24,831 nucleotides of DNA from Prevotellaceae bacterium UBA1710 (GTDB taxonomy: Bacteria > Bacteroidota > Bacteroidia > Bacteroidales > Bacteroidaceae), in assembly GCA_002317355.1 (NCBI GenBank), contig DCJC01000045.1, positions 7,658-32,488 on the forward strand, given 5' to 3'. The translations under genes were made by a program, and so were the position numbers. How positions within the stretch are numbered: position 1 is the first letter of the stretch; each line of letters opens with the position of its first letter. The notes beneath the pieces were generated by a model. The model searched no databases, was not told where the DNA came from, and worked only from the letters and a program-made list of their open reading frames with translations. This document shows, piece by piece, positions 23,924-24,831 of the stretch.

Positions 23924-23962
23924 GGGTCAGCCGAGACGTGAGTTTCCGCTGATCCTTTTTTT
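23924..23962 (+). terminator. Intrinsic terminator of the M23 peptidase gene
   Basis: GGGTCAGC (23924-23931) pairs with GCTGATCC (23948-23955; one G-U) and is followed directly by seven Ts. It lies 68 bases after the stop codon. Confidence 0.85.
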
Positions 23963-24117
23963 GTACCCAAAAGAAATAGCGAAATATTGAATGTCTGAAA
24001 TAATTAAATAATGAAATATTGGAATTGGGAGTTTTACAGAAAAGTAAATGATTATAGAAAACAAATTGGAAGTAAATTTATTCAGCAAATTTAGAATCAC
24101 CATAAAAGGCGAAAACA

Positions 24118-24287
24118 ATTGTTCGATTTTTCCGTCCTTAAATACACCTCCCATCTACCTCCTATGTAAGTCCTATGTAGTTCCTATATGACTCCTATGT
24201 GAGTCTTACTTATGAAATAGACTATAAATGGGAGTTTTAGGGATAGAATATAGGATTCACGAGGAAAATATTGTTCGATTTTTCCGT
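24118..24287. repeat. 18-bp direct repeat pair
   Basis: ATTGTTCGATTTTTCCGT occurs exactly at 24118-24135 and 24270-24287, each preceded by a GAAAA-type run. The copies are 152 bp apart and bracket the 11-bp array. They could be remnants of a duplication, or binding sites. Confidence 0.7.
24148..24213. repeat. 11-bp-period tandem array
   Basis: Six degenerate units with consensus close to CTCCTATGTRA run without interruption. The four central units (CCTATGTAAGT, CCTATGTAGTT, CCTATATGACT, CCTATGTGAGT; 24161-24204) are closest. The unit is too short and lacks spacers for CRISPR. Confidence 0.75.
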
Positions 24288-24492
24288 TTCGAGCACAACA
24301 ATAAAAACAACAGAAATAGCAACAAAAGCTTTATGTAGTAACGCATTTTTCTCTGGCACAAATTCTAATATTATCCATTCGGCACAAAACACCTATCACC
24401 TTGGATATATCACCATTGGAAACCCGAGTCGTAATCTTAAAAAAGCCATAGTACTAAAAAAAGTTAAATATTTTCATTTTGAGATATTATAT

Positions 24493-24524
24493 TTTGCATG
24501 ACTAATGAAATATTAGTAATTTTG
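24493..24524 (+). promoter_or_regulatory. Promoter with an inverted repeat in its spacer
   Basis: TTTG (24493-24496) and TAATTTTG (24517-24524) are separated by 20 bp. ACTAAT-gaaat-ATTAGT (24501-24517) is a perfect 6-bp-arm inverted repeat filling the spacer, a plausible operator. Transcription would run toward the right edge. Confidence 0.6.
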
Positions 24525-24704
24525 CACATATCAGTTTTACACATAATTTCGCACCTTAGTATCTTTTTATATCTTACCAGATGCAGAATTAATGTTAAAC
24601 ACAAGAAGTACTAAACCAAAAACTTAGCATCTTCCACGACCTTTAAAGTCGTTATGTACCAATGATATTATAACATACTTCAAATTGCAAAAATATATCA
24701 AAAC

Positions 24705-24800
24705 ATGAATAACCACAATACGTACAATTTAACCAAGCCCTTCAAGAAAGGACTAAGCAGAACTATTATGAGGGCACTGAAAAACCCTCCCTCATTTTGA
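24705..24800 (+). CDS. Possible 31-residue basic peptide
   Basis: ATG 24705 to TGA 24798-24800 encodes a basic peptide with a potentially helical centre (KPFKKGLSRTIMRALKNPPS). It is the first sizeable ORF after the promoter at 24493-24524, with a leader of about 175 nt, which is long. I know no family for it. It may be a small protein, a leader peptide for a gene beyond the edge, or chance. Confidence 0.3.
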   Translation: MNNHNTYNLTKPFKKGLSRTIMRALKNPPSF

Positions 24801-24831
24801 GTTACTTCCCGCGCGCCTGCGACTGTTTCGC

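Larger units (their letters stand above)
23963..24492. other. AT-rich non-coding region
   Basis: No supported gene lies here. It contains an 18-bp direct repeat, an 11-bp-period array between the two copies, and CTCCCAT/ATGGGAG inverted copies (24148-24154 and 24228-24234) around the array. Open frames present are short, AT-driven and have no start signals. Confidence 0.6.

Noticed and set aside
23927..24154. 75-codon - strand frame after the M23 gene
   Set aside because: It runs through the terminator hairpin and the repeat array, has no promoter and reads as AT-rich translation noise.
24148..24213. CRISPR-like array
   Set aside because: Units are 11 bp, degenerate and contiguous with no spacers, and no cas genes are present.
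24271..24501. 76-codon + strand frame starting in the second 18-bp repeat
   Set aside because: Its start is TTG with no upstream signal, the composition follows AT-rich DNA, and it ends inside a promoter.

Overview
The window is chromosomal DNA from a member of the Bacteroidales, most likely Prevotella or a close relative. The support is the gene content and order (clpP-clpX-recQ; IMP dehydrogenase followed by two periplasmic PpiC-type isomerases and an OstA/LptA-like protein; psd-pssA-DUF4834) and the promoters. At least seven start regions carry the Bacteroidetes element TAnnTTTG, six of them with a TTTG box 19-20 bp upstream. I cannot name a species from sequence alone.

Layout. Positions 1-91 hold the 3' end of an unidentified + strand gene. 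From 128 to 14626 everything is on the - strand. In transcription order this is dnaE, clpP, clpX (GTG start), recQ, guaB, then a PPIase, a SurA-like PPIase and an OstA-like protein, which together form an envelope-biogenesis block. At about 14630-14785 is a divergent promoter region. The + strand run 14785-17991 encodes phosphatidylserine decarboxylase, phosphatidylserine synthase, a DUF4834 membrane protein, a secreted protein of unknown function and a YihX-like HAD hydrolase. Most junctions in this run are tightly coupled (one-base TAATG or TAGTG overlaps). From 18528 to 22690 is a more accessory, - strand region: a GH43-like secreted glycosidase in an operon with two half-size chromate-transporter (ChrA) proteins, then a small independent transcription unit, then a thioredoxin-fold protein with its own promoter. 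At 22915-23856 is a + strand M23 peptidase with a LysM domain, closed by a good terminator. The last 870 bases are non-coding apart from a promoter and a possible 31-codon ORF.

The most interesting segment is 19944-20394. Downstream of the ChrA pair is an undescribed-looking transcription unit of about 345 nt on the - strand: two alternating purine-pyrimidine GTGTGCGCA elements (one a perfect 16-bp palindrome), a promoter with a 20-bp spacer, a 46-codon ORF beginning 16 nt after the -7 box, a start codon that can be sequestered in mutually overlapping stems, a second reading frame that looks like the natural C-terminus of the same protein after a one-base shift, a GNRA hairpin and a strong terminator. 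It could be a small-protein gene, a dual-function or structured RNA, or a freshly frameshifted gene. The sequence alone does not decide.

A second pattern runs across the window: many intergenic gaps contain short tandem repeats of 7, 8 or 11 bp, each with a different unit. All functional statements are family inferences made by eye; no database search was run.
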